Positions 45,725 to 54,019 of a stretch of 64,000 nt of DNA are shown here, one piece after another. The notes beneath the pieces are model-generated. The model was given only the letters and a program-made list of their open reading frames with translations, was not told the DNA's origin and made no database searches. The stretch covers positions 3,410,001 through 3,474,000 of the forward strand of contig NZ_CP033917.1 of assembly GCF_003815655.1 (NCBI RefSeq). The letters are read 5' to 3'. This DNA is from Chryseobacterium sp. G0201 (GTDB lineage Bacteria > Bacteroidota > Bacteroidia > Flavobacteriales > Weeksellaceae). Every line of letters begins with the position of its first letter. Position 1 is the first letter of the stretch. The position numbers and the translations under genes were made by a program.

Positions 45725-46551
45725 GTTTAAGAAAAGGTATCAGAATATATGATCGTCATATTAAAAATATAAAAGATCAAATCAGCATCAACACGGGGGT
45801 TACTCCTGTAAAGAATACAAATCCTGAAATTGAATATTACAGTAACGCCTATTTGCCTAATATGGACTGGCGTACCCTTACAGATTCGGAATATAGAAAA
45901 ATTTCTACAGCAGATGCCGATCGTAAGATATTTAATACTTTAGGAGTGGGTGTAATTCCTGATATGTTAAAAGATTTGTTTAAAAAATTGGATCTGAATG
46001 AATGTGAATCTCTTTTTGATGTTCCAAAAAAGTTTCAGGAAAACGAAAGTCTGATAAAACAGATTAACGAAGCAACAAATATTTTTTTGGATGAGAAATC
46101 TTTAGAAAGTAATTATAAATTTCATCGCATTGCCCGATCTCTTCCCGATATGCAGAGTACGACTTTCCATCATATAGGTGAGAATGCTTTTAAATATACA
46201 GGGTTGCATATTGATAAAAGCATCTTTTTTACGCCACATACTGCCCATAAGTCAGGGAACAGGATTTCTATCAATATAAGCACAGAATCCCGTTATTTAT
46301 ATTTTATTAATTTAACCCTGAGACAGATTTATGGTGAAGTACAGAAAAAATTTACGGACAAAATAACTTCTGAAAATATTGTTGAACAATTTTTCAATCT
46401 TTATCCTGAATATCCTGTTCTAAGACTGGAAATTAAACCTTACCAATACTATATTGCGCCTACAGATAATTTTATCCATGACGGTACAACCTTAGGAAAT
46501 AAAGGTTTTGATGTTACCATGGTATATGTGGGAGTATTTGATAAATATTAA
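45721..46551 (+). CDS. putative Fe(II)-dependent oxygenase-like protein 1
   Basis: 276 residues, cytoplasmic. I do not recognise the family by name. It is a paralogue of the next gene. The shared C-terminal half has GLHIDKS (H163, D165), HTAHKSGNRI (173-182), ESRYL (R191) and YYIAPTDNFIHDGTT (H253). The HxD plus a distal His 90 residues later fits the metal site of a double-stranded beta-helix 2-oxoglutarate oxygenase, though the usual cosubstrate Arg after the last His is not evident. Probably it acts on the cyclised peptide. Confidence 0.6.
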   Translation: MSLRKGIRIYDRHIKNIKDQISINTGVTPVKNTNPEIEYYSNAYLPNMDWRTLTDSEYRKISTADADRKIFNTLGVGVIPDMLKDLFKKLDLNECESLFDVPKKFQENESLIKQINEATNIFLDEKSLESNYKFHRIARSLPDMQSTTFHHIGENAFKYTGLHIDKSIFFTPHTAHKSGNRISINISTESRYLYFINLTLRQIYGEVQKKFTDKITSENIVEQFFNLYPEYPVLRLEIKPYQYYIAPTDNFIHDGTTLGNKGFDVTMVYVGVFDKY

Positions 46552-46554
46552 GAT

Positions 46555-47430
46555 ATGCAAAAACTAAAACCAGGAATCAGAATATACTCAGAAAAGGACA
46601 CAGGAATCATACAGATTAATTCCGGAATAATTCATCATTCAAAACAGGTTCCCAATGAAATTATTTTCAAAAATGAAAAATTTATACAGTGCTATGAGCC
46701 TGAAGCCCATCTGCCTAAAAGAGATTGGCGTAAATTAGATGCGGAAGAACACAACATTATTGCAGGAAATCATCAGAATAAAAAAGACTATAATTCAGTT
46801 TTTACAGGTGAAATCCCTGATCAGGTAAAAGATCTTTTCCGTAAATTGAATCTGTATACAGCTCATTCTGAGGAAGAGGTATTAGATAAATTCAAAGAAA
46901 ATCATCAACTGGTAAACGAAATAAATATCAAATTAAATGAGTTTTTGGAAAGTATTTCTCTGGCTCCGTTTAAGTTTATGAGCCTTACAACAAACTATGC
47001 AAATAGCGAAATTGTATCATTAGATAAAAGGAAATTACCGGCAGGTTATACTATTAATGATTTAAAGTTTATTGGTGTTCATAAGGACAGTTCAAAAAAC
47101 ATGACGTTGCATACGGCTCATAAATTCGGAAACAGAATTACCCTGAATCTTGGAAAAGAGTCAAGGTATTTATTGCTGATGAATCTATCTATGCTTCAGG
47201 CTTATAACATGATTAAAAAAGAAATAGATGTAAAAGAAAATGAAGTGAACAACAAGAATATTACATCTTATTTCATGAAACTGTTCCCGGATTATCCTAT
47301 GTTGAAAATAGAACAGAAACCTTATCATTATTATATTGCGCCTACAGACAACTGTTTCCATGACGGTTCTACTTTTGGAAGCACTTCTCTGGATATTGTC
47401 ATGACTTATCTCGGGAAATTTTTAATTTAA
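46555..47430 (+). CDS. putative Fe(II)-dependent oxygenase-like protein 2
   Basis: 291 residues, paralogous to the previous gene and 3 bp after it. Shared blocks are PGIRIY at the start, LPxxDWRxL, IPDQVKDLFRKL, GVHKDSS (H176, D178), HTAHKFGNRI (186-195), ESRYL (R204), and KPYHYYIAPTDNCFHDGST (H269). Keeping HxD and the distal His in both copies supports a metal-binding enzyme pair rather than a binding protein. The two may modify different residues, or one may have a helper role. Function is inferred only. Confidence 0.6.
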   Translation: MQKLKPGIRIYSEKDTGIIQINSGIIHHSKQVPNEIIFKNEKFIQCYEPEAHLPKRDWRKLDAEEHNIIAGNHQNKKDYNSVFTGEIPDQVKDLFRKLNLYTAHSEEEVLDKFKENHQLVNEINIKLNEFLESISLAPFKFMSLTTNYANSEIVSLDKRKLPAGYTINDLKFIGVHKDSSKNMTLHTAHKFGNRITLNLGKESRYLLLMNLSMLQAYNMIKKEIDVKENEVNNKNITSYFMKLFPDYPMLKIEQKPYHYYIAPTDNCFHDGSTFGSTSLDIVMTYLGKFLI

Positions 47431-47444
47431 TCATCACTATTACT

Positions 47445-48602
47445 ATGAAATATATCTTAGCTTTTTTATTGTCAATTTTTTCGCTCATTCAGATCATGGC
47501 TCAAAAAAAACTTCCTGTTATAAAGGCTAATTCACCCAAAGCTATCTTCATTGAAGAAGATAACGGACTAAAAACGGACTGGAATATAGATCCTTCTATA
47601 AAACCTGATGCTTACATTGTTTCTAAAATAAGTAAAGGTTCTAAAACGGTAAAAATAAAAACAGACATCGATTCCATCAAAATAACGGTGAAAAAAGGAG
47701 AAAATAAAGATTTTGTGATTCTTCTTAAAGATAAAGATTCTTGCCTGACGAGAATTGAAAGCCAGGCTCCTAAAAATTTCAGTACCGTGAAACCCGCTTT
47801 TCATGACAGCATCCGTTTGGGTATTAATGAGCAGAATACAATGTTTGTAAAGGCAGCTTTAAACAAAACAGATTCTCTTATACTTAATTTTGATACGGGA
47901 ACGAGTAATCTTTCCCTCACTGCAGAGGCTTTAAAAGATAAAATTAAACAATCCCTGAAAGCAGGAGTAAACGTCCTCTCAATCGGAAACAAAAAATATT
48001 ATGGCTTCAAAATTTATAAAGTGGAGTTATCGGGACACGGAACAGACGGAAGATTTGGCTGGGACTTGTTTGACGGAATGGTGGTAGAGCTTAATTATGA
48101 TCATGGAACAATGGTGGTTCACTCTCAACTTCCGGAATACGTGAAAAAAGATAAAGCTTATGAACCATTAAATATAAAATATTTTAATAAAGTGTTTTTT
48201 GTTGAAACAACAATAAAACAGGGTTCTAAAACAAATAAAGACTGGTTCCTTTTTGATACAGGATATCAGCGTACAGCCATGTTGGACGGGCCTTTACTCA
48301 GGGAACAGAATTTTCCTACAGATCAGATGAAAATTATAAAAAAAGTGATCATGAAAGGAGGTCAGGGAAATGAAATCCCTGTCATAACGGCCAATCTCGA
48401 ATCGCTGAGTCTGGGTAAATATAATCTTAAAAATATTCCGGCTCAACTGCTCTCCGAAAGTAGACCCATAATGGATAAAAAAATGAATATCCTTGGAAAT
48501 GAAATCTTAAAGAGATTTAATATTTTTCTTGATTTTCAAAATAATGTAGTCTATATAAAGCCCAATAAACTATTTAATGACGAGTATATTGAAAAGCAGT
48601 AA
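47445..48602 (+). CDS. secreted aspartyl protease with two DTG sites
   Basis: 385 residues with a signal peptide (to about 20, ending MAQ). FDTGTS (D150) and FDTGYQ (D271) are two catalytic-type Asp sites, and NILGNEILKRF after the second is the hydrophobic-Gly motif of retropepsin-like domains. So both halves of a pepsin-like active site may be in one chain, or it is two retropepsin-like domains. It is the last gene of the peptide cassette, 14 bp after the second oxygenase-like gene. It may mature or resist the peptide in the periplasm. Confidence 0.75.
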   Translation: MKYILAFLLSIFSLIQIMAQKKLPVIKANSPKAIFIEEDNGLKTDWNIDPSIKPDAYIVSKISKGSKTVKIKTDIDSIKITVKKGENKDFVILLKDKDSCLTRIESQAPKNFSTVKPAFHDSIRLGINEQNTMFVKAALNKTDSLILNFDTGTSNLSLTAEALKDKIKQSLKAGVNVLSIGNKKYYGFKIYKVELSGHGTDGRFGWDLFDGMVVELNYDHGTMVVHSQLPEYVKKDKAYEPLNIKYFNKVFFVETTIKQGSKTNKDWFLFDTGYQRTAMLDGPLLREQNFPTDQMKIIKKVIMKGGQGNEIPVITANLESLSLGKYNLKNIPAQLLSESRPIMDKKMNILGNEILKRFNIFLDFQNNVVYIKPNKLFNDEYIEKQ

Positions 48603-48637
48603 ATACTGTAAAATAAATATTTCTTAACTTTATAATC

Positions 48638-48671
48638 CTTGAAGCTTTCCTGTCTTTAAGGGTTTTTATTT
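48638..48671 (+). terminator. cassette terminator
   Basis: CCTTGAAG and CTTTAAGG form an 8-bp stem (one wobble), followed by GTTTTTATTTT. Confidence 0.65.
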
Positions 48672-48776
48672 TAGAGATTGTTTGTTTTTAATGATGTTTA
48701 TGATAAAAACTTTTAACAAGTAAAATTATATGAAGAACTTCAGATATTTATAATTTATTTAATTATCTTTAATTCT

Positions 48777-49826
48777 ATGAAAAAAATGAAGAAAGCGGTT
48801 TTATTATTATTGGTTTTAATGGGTGGAATGGTTAATGCTCAGGAAATCAAGCGAATAATAGATCGAAACGAAGCATTCAGAAAAGATACTGTGTTTACCA
48901 TTAAAAATGATTTAAAGGAAACCTATTTGCCGGTAACTGTCATTAAAGGGAAAGAAAAAGGTCCTGTTTTCAGCATTGTTGCGGGCATTCACGGTTACGA
49001 ATATCCACCGATTATTGCCGTTCAGGAATTACTAAATGAGATTAAACCTGAAAATATAAAAGGAACGTTAATCATTATTCCAATCGCCAATGTTGAGGCT
49101 TTTCAAAAAAGAATACCTTTCCTTAATCCTTTAGACCAAAAAAACTTAAATAATACTTTCCCGGGCTCTCAAAATGGAACACCAACCGACCAGATTGCGA
49201 ATATTATTACAAAAGAAATTATATCAAATTCCACTATATTTTTAGACATTCACGGAGGCGATGCCAATGAAGATTTGCTGCCGTTTGTATGCTATTACGA
49301 TAGAAAAGATACACCAGAAAATAAAAAATTAGCTCACGATCTGTCTGTCCAGTCTCAAATCGATCATATTGTTTCTTATCCATACAATCTTACGCCTACA
49401 GAACCTGCAAAATACGCTTTCAAGCAGGCAACCCAGCAGGGAATTACAGCTTTAAGCATTGAAGCCGGAAAATTAGGAACTGTTCAGAAAGAAAATGTAG
49501 ACATGATCAAGACTGCCGTTTACAACATGCTTGAATCTTCCGGAAATTATATAAGGAATAAATCAAATATCAAAAAACTTAAAGCAATACTTCTTAATCA
49601 ACAAGATTATATAAAAGTTCCCGAAAACGGAATTTTTTACAGCGAGTTGAAAAGTGGAGATAAAGTAACAAAAAATCAAGTTTTAGGCTATATTACAGAC
49701 GAATTTGGAAGCAAAAAACAGAATGTTATTTCAAAAACTGATGGAATTATTTTATACAAAATAGGAACTCCACCCGTGAATAAAGGCGAAACTTTATTTT
49801 GTATAGGGTATTCAGACAAAAAATAA
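48777..49826 (+). CDS. secreted AstE/AspA-like zinc hydrolase
   Basis: 349 residues with a signal peptide (ending NAQ). The succinylglutamate desuccinylase/aspartoacylase zinc site is visible: GIHGYEYPP (His and Glu), then LDIHGGD (His), with the catalytic Glu in LSIEAGKLG. The C-terminal beta domain (about 270-345) has a lipoyl-like GILYKIG end. It is related to M14 carboxypeptidases. Substrate unknown. It may be unconnected to the peptide cassette, whose terminator ends about 105 bp before it. Confidence 0.82.
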   Translation: MKKMKKAVLLLLVLMGGMVNAQEIKRIIDRNEAFRKDTVFTIKNDLKETYLPVTVIKGKEKGPVFSIVAGIHGYEYPPIIAVQELLNEIKPENIKGTLIIIPIANVEAFQKRIPFLNPLDQKNLNNTFPGSQNGTPTDQIANIITKEIISNSTIFLDIHGGDANEDLLPFVCYYDRKDTPENKKLAHDLSVQSQIDHIVSYPYNLTPTEPAKYAFKQATQQGITALSIEAGKLGTVQKENVDMIKTAVYNMLESSGNYIRNKSNIKKLKAILLNQQDYIKVPENGIFYSELKSGDKVTKNQVLGYITDEFGSKKQNVISKTDGIILYKIGTPPVNKGETLFCIGYSDKK

Positions 49827-49845
49827 AATCTAAAATGTCAAAAGC

Positions 49846-49930
49846 TTTGAGTTCTTTGCTGAGTAGAACGCCTTTGCGAACTTAAAAGCAGTTAGTAGTC
49901 AAAAAAACTTTGTGCTCTTTGCGTTAAAAA
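49846..49930 (+). repeat. CTTTGC-type intergenic repeat, copy 1
   Basis: It contains CTTTGCTGAGT, CCTTTGCGAACTTAAAA and GTGCTCTTTGCGTTAAAAA in that order. It matches 58598-58680 over its whole length and 51894-51918 over its last part. Confidence 0.65.
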
Positions 49931-49971
49931 AAATAAAAGCACCTATTTTAATTAAAATTAAAACAAAAAAA

Positions 49972-51828
49972 ATGAAAAAATTATACACAATTATTGCGCT
50001 CTCAACCGCGGTAATCGCCTTTTCTCAAAAACCTTTAGACAAAGTAGAACCTGCCTTTTGGTGGAAAGGAATGAAAAATCCTGAGCTTCAGATCTTGGTT
50101 TACGGAAAAGATATTGCCAACAATGAAATCGAACTTTCAGACGGAGTTAAAGTTAAAAACATTGAGAAAGTTGAAAACCCCAACTATGTTTTTGTGACGG
50201 TCAATACGAACGAAATCAACGTTCCGAAGTTTAAGATTAATATAAAAAATGGCAAAAAAAATATTGGTTCTTATACTTATGAATTAAAAGAAAGACAGCC
50301 AAATTCCGCAAATAGAGAATCTTTTACTTCGAAAGATGTTATGTATTTGATCATGCCTGACCGTTTTGCCAATGGTGATGAAAAAAATGATTCAAGCCCG
50401 AATTTAACAGAAAAGGCCAACAGAAATCTTCCAAACGGTCGACATGGCGGGGATTTGCGAGGAATCATCAACAATCTTGACTATATTCAAAACTTAGGAG
50501 CAACATCAGTTTGGTTAACTCCTGTGAATGAAGACAACGAAAAAGTTTATTCCTATCACGGTTACGCTCAAACCGATTTATATAAGATCGACGGTCGTTA
50601 CGGAACCAACGAAGAATACAAAGAACTTTCCCAAAAATTAAATAAAAGGAACATGATGTTGGTGATGGATTATGTCACCAATCACTGGGGAATTTCACAT
50701 TGGATGATCAAAGATCTGCCCACAAAAGATTGGATTCACTGGTTTAATGATGGCGAAAATGGTTTCAAACGCTCTAATTATAAAACAACAACGCAGTTTG
50801 ATACAAACGCTTCTGAGGTCGACAAAAAATTGGCATTAGACGGTTGGTTTGATACAACAATGCCCGATATTAATCAAAAAAATCCTTTGGTTTTAAAATA
50901 TTTAACCCAAAACGCAATCTGGTGGATAGAATATGCGGAATTGGGAGGTTTCCGTGTAGATACTTATCCTTACAACGATAAAGAAGCGATGGCAAAATGG
51001 GCAAAAGCGATCACCGATGAATATCCGAAATTCAATATTGTCGGAGAAACTTGGCTGAATACTGCAGCCTATATTTCAGCTTGGCAAAAGGGTTCAAAAA
51101 CAGGAGAAGCAGCAAATTATAACTCAAATCTTCCGTCTGTGATGGATTTTATGCTGTATGGAGATATGCCGAAAGCTTTGAAAGAAAAAGAAGGCTGGGA
51201 CAGCGGAATGAATCGAATTTACAACAGTTTAGCAAGCGATTTCCTTTATCCTGACATTAATAATGTGATGGTTTTCTTTGAAAATCATGATACAGAAAGA
51301 TGGAACGAGATTTTTAATAATGATCCAAAAGCTTATAAACTTGGTTTAACATTGATTTCAACCGTTCGCGGAATTCCGCAAATTTATTATGGTTCTGAAG
51401 TTGGGATGCGTGGCGACAAAAATAAAGGTGGCGATGCCGATATTCGCAGAGATTTTCCGGGTGGCTGGAAATCGGATCAACAAAATGCTTTGAATCCTTC
51501 AACTCAAACTGCTGAACAAAAGGAATTTTATCAGTTCACACAGAAGTTATTAAATTGGAGAAAAGGAAAAGAAGTTATTCATTCCGGAAAAACTAAAAAT
51601 TTCGTTCCTCAGAATAATGTTTTTGTGTACTTTAGATATAATGAAAAAGAAAATGTGATGATTGTTTTAAATAATAATGAAAAAGAGGAAAAATTAGATT
51701 TAAAGCATTTTGCAGAATCTTTAAAAGGAGTTTCAAAAGGTAAAGATGTGATTTCTGATAAAGAAATTTCGTTACAAAACAGCTTAACGATACCTGCGAA
51801 AACCTCTATGATCATTGAATTAAAGTAA
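49972..51828 (+). CDS. GH13 alpha-amylase/neopullulanase (SusA-like)
   Basis: 619 residues from the ATG at 49972, which starts a signal peptide (ending FSQ); the longer frame from 49912 reads into the repeat. It has an N-terminal beta domain (cyclomaltodextrinase-type), then a TIM barrel with MPDRFANGD, DYVTNHWG, the nucleophile Asp in GFRVDTYPY, the acid Glu in IVGETW and the third Asp in FENHDTERW, and a C-terminal beta domain. It cuts starch or pullulan to short sugars in the periplasm or at the surface. Confidence 0.95.
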   Translation: MKKLYTIIALSTAVIAFSQKPLDKVEPAFWWKGMKNPELQILVYGKDIANNEIELSDGVKVKNIEKVENPNYVFVTVNTNEINVPKFKINIKNGKKNIGSYTYELKERQPNSANRESFTSKDVMYLIMPDRFANGDEKNDSSPNLTEKANRNLPNGRHGGDLRGIINNLDYIQNLGATSVWLTPVNEDNEKVYSYHGYAQTDLYKIDGRYGTNEEYKELSQKLNKRNMMLVMDYVTNHWGISHWMIKDLPTKDWIHWFNDGENGFKRSNYKTTTQFDTNASEVDKKLALDGWFDTTMPDINQKNPLVLKYLTQNAIWWIEYAELGGFRVDTYPYNDKEAMAKWAKAITDEYPKFNIVGETWLNTAAYISAWQKGSKTGEAANYNSNLPSVMDFMLYGDMPKALKEKEGWDSGMNRIYNSLASDFLYPDINNVMVFFENHDTERWNEIFNNDPKAYKLGLTLISTVRGIPQIYYGSEVGMRGDKNKGGDADIRRDFPGGWKSDQQNALNPSTQTAEQKEFYQFTQKLLNWRKGKEVIHSGKTKNFVPQNNVFVYFRYNEKENVMIVLNNNEKEEKLDLKHFAESLKGVSKGKDVISDKEISLQNSLTIPAKTSMIIELK

Positions 51829-51850
51829 AACACTAAAAACACAAATATTT

Positions 51851-51886
51851 ACACGAATTTCCACAAATAATTAATGTAATTCGTGT
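51851..51886 (+). repeat. ACACGAATT inverted repeat
   Basis: ACACGAATT (51851-51859) and AATTCGTGT (51878-51886) are perfect 9-bp arms just before the third CTTTGC-type repeat. Confidence 0.5.
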
Positions 51887-51893
51887 AAAAATT

Positions 51894-51918
51894 GGTGCTC
51901 TTTGCGTTAAAAATAAAA
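51894..51918 (+). repeat. CTTTGC-type repeat, partial copy 3
   Basis: It has only the final block, GGTGCTCTTTGCGTTAAAAA, shared with the copies at 49.9 and 58.6 kb. Confidence 0.55.
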
Positions 51919-51941
51919 TTTTAAAAGATCAAAATTTAAAT

Positions 51942-52460
51942 ATGAAAAAAACTACAATATTCTTCACTTTAATCTTATTTGTATTGAGCTTTACAACAAT
52001 TTCCGCTCAATCAAAATTTGAAAAAGAAAAAACAGAAATAGGAACAATGCTAGACGGCTTCAATATCGCTGCAGCAAAAGCTGATTTTGCGACTTATTTC
52101 AATTATTTCGCAGACGAATCTACATTCATAGGAACAGATGCAACTGAAGTTTGGGATAAAAAAGCGTTCATGGTTTGGGCAAAACCTTATTTCGACAAAA
52201 AGAAAACCTGGAATTTCACTTCATTAAAAAGAAACATTTATTTCAGCAAAGATGGAAAATTAGCTTGGTTTGATGAGGTATTAGATACTCAAATGAAGAT
52301 CTGCCGCGGTTCCGGAGTTGTAGAAAAAATAAATGGAGCTTGGAAAGTGAAACAGTATGTACTTTCAATGACAATTCCAAACGATGTATCTGATAAAGTG
52401 ATAGCTGAAAAGACTGCGATTGAAGATGTTCTTATTCAACAATTAAAAACACAGAAATGA
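51942..52460 (+). CDS. secreted NTF2-like (SnoaL/DUF4440) protein
   Basis: 172 residues: a signal peptide (to about 23) and one NTF2-like cone fold with ADFATYFNYFADESTFIGTD, the KLAWFDEVLDT strand and RGSGVVEKINGAWKVKQYVL at the end. Members often bind small ligands without catalysis. Its stop overlaps the MFS gene start by 4 bp (ATGA), so it belongs to the maltodextrin operon; its role there is unknown. Confidence 0.85.
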   Translation: MKKTTIFFTLILFVLSFTTISAQSKFEKEKTEIGTMLDGFNIAAAKADFATYFNYFADESTFIGTDATEVWDKKAFMVWAKPYFDKKKTWNFTSLKRNIYFSKDGKLAWFDEVLDTQMKICRGSGVVEKINGAWKVKQYVLSMTIPNDVSDKVIAEKTAIEDVLIQQLKTQK

Positions 52461-53866
52461 GAGGAATTCAAACTGATACAAAATTTACAAAAAGAGTAAA
52501 ACCAAATCTTTCCATGCCTCAAATTATCAATATGAGTATGGGATTTTTGGGAATTCAGATGGCTTTCGGCTTACAGAACGGAAACGCGAGCAGGATTTTG
52601 GCCAATTTAGGAGCTGATGTTCACGAATTATCTTGGTTCTGGCTAGTTGCGCCATTTACAGGACTGATCGTTCAGCCAATCATCGGTCACATGGGCGACA
52701 ATACTTGGAGTCCATTAGGAAGAAGAAAACCATATTTTCTAATTGGTGCAATTTTATGTGCGATCGGGTTGGTATTGCTTCCTAATGCAGCAACGGTAAC
52801 TCATATGTTTGCTGCAAATGCGCTTTTATTGGCGGTTGTTTTCCTTGCGATGATGGATGCTTCCGTGAATATTGCGATGGAACCTTTCAGAGCTTTGGTA
52901 GGTGATATGCTTCCGAAACATCAGGGAACATTAGGATTTTCAATTCAGACTATTTTAATTGGAATAGGGGCGGTTGTAGGTTCGTATGTTCCTAGTTTAT
53001 TGACAAAATTAGGAGTCTCAAATGAAGCTCCAGAGGGTTTTGTGGGAGATAATGTGATCTATTCTTTCTATGTTGGAGCCGGATTACTGATCATAACGAT
53101 ACTTTACACAATTATTACAACTAAAGAATATTCTCCGAAAGAATTTGCAGAGTTTGAGGACGGAAAAGAAGTCGTAGAAGAAAAATCTAAATTCAGCGAT
53201 ATTTTTAAGGATTTTGCCAATATTCCTACTCAAATGAAAAAATTAGGAATCGTTCAGTTCTTCTCTTGGTTTGCTTTGTTTACGATGTGGGTTTTTACGA
53301 CAAGTGCTTTGGCGACTCATCATTTCGGACTTTCTCCTGAAGATACTCATTCAAAAGCCTTTAATAATGCAGGAGATTTGACGGGTGAATTGTTCGGGAT
53401 GTACAATCTTTGGGCGATTCCATTTGCTTTTTTATTAACTCCATTTGCAAAATGGATCGGGAAAAAACAAACCCACGCTCTTGCATTAGCTTGTGGCGGA
53501 TTAGGATTAATTTCAATGTATTTCATTAAAGATGTCAATCATTTGTGGATGTCAATGATAGGACTAGGTTTTGCGTGGGCTAGTATTTTAGCAATGCCTT
53601 ATGCGATGTTGATAGAAGTTATTCCACAAAGAAAAATGGGAGTTTACATGGGGATCTTCAACTTTTTTATTGTAATTCCTCAAATCATCAACGGACTTTT
53701 TGGAGGCCCGATTGTAAGTAATATTTTTGGAAATCAGGCAATGGATTATGTTGTCGTTGGAGGAGTTTGTATGTTGATTGGAGCATTGGTGACTATGATT
53801 TTCATTAAATCAGAAGATGAAACGCCACAGGAAATTAAAGAGGAAATTCAGCAGGTACATTTTTAA
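52457..53866 (+). CDS. SLC45-type MFS sugar transporter
   Basis: 469 residues with 12 membrane segments. GDNTWSPLGRRKPYFLIGA in the loop between segments 2 and 3, the FRALVGDMLP segment and IEVIPQRKMGVYMGIFN match the SLC45/maltose-sucrose branch of MFS. It should carry maltose or small maltodextrins across the inner membrane with protons. It completes the sus-like route: surface capture, outer-membrane import, GH13/GH97 cleavage, inner-membrane uptake. Confidence 0.9.
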   Translation: MRGIQTDTKFTKRVKPNLSMPQIINMSMGFLGIQMAFGLQNGNASRILANLGADVHELSWFWLVAPFTGLIVQPIIGHMGDNTWSPLGRRKPYFLIGAILCAIGLVLLPNAATVTHMFAANALLLAVVFLAMMDASVNIAMEPFRALVGDMLPKHQGTLGFSIQTILIGIGAVVGSYVPSLLTKLGVSNEAPEGFVGDNVIYSFYVGAGLLIITILYTIITTKEYSPKEFAEFEDGKEVVEEKSKFSDIFKDFANIPTQMKKLGIVQFFSWFALFTMWVFTTSALATHHFGLSPEDTHSKAFNNAGDLTGELFGMYNLWAIPFAFLLTPFAKWIGKKQTHALALACGGLGLISMYFIKDVNHLWMSMIGLGFAWASILAMPYAMLIEVIPQRKMGVYMGIFNFFIVIPQIINGLFGGPIVSNIFGNQAMDYVVVGGVCMLIGALVTMIFIKSEDETPQEIKEEIQQVHF

Positions 53867-53917
53867 TTATTTTATTTAAAGTGAAATTCTAAAATAAAAG
53901 AAGCCTTTTAAAACAAC

Positions 53918-53947
53918 AAAAGCGGATTTGAAATAATCCGCTTTTTA
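53918..53947 (+). terminator. end of the maltodextrin operon
   Basis: AAAAGCGGATT and AATCCGCTTTT form an 11-bp stem followed by TTAATTT. Confidence 0.85.
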
Positions 53948-54019
53948 ATTTACTATAATCAGATGGGCTTTAGCCAAAACTTTATAATCTTAACAACTTA
54001 ATTTTATCATTAATTTCAA

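Noticed and set aside
45721..47430. HExxH-type alpha-ketoglutarate peptide hydroxylase
   Set aside because: No HExxH motif is present. The conserved HTAHK block does not match it, so the HxD...H reading is kept instead, as inference.
48777..49826. AstE/AspA-like hydrolase as part of the peptide cassette
   Set aside because: It lies after the cassette terminator and has its own leader; there is no evidence that it belongs.
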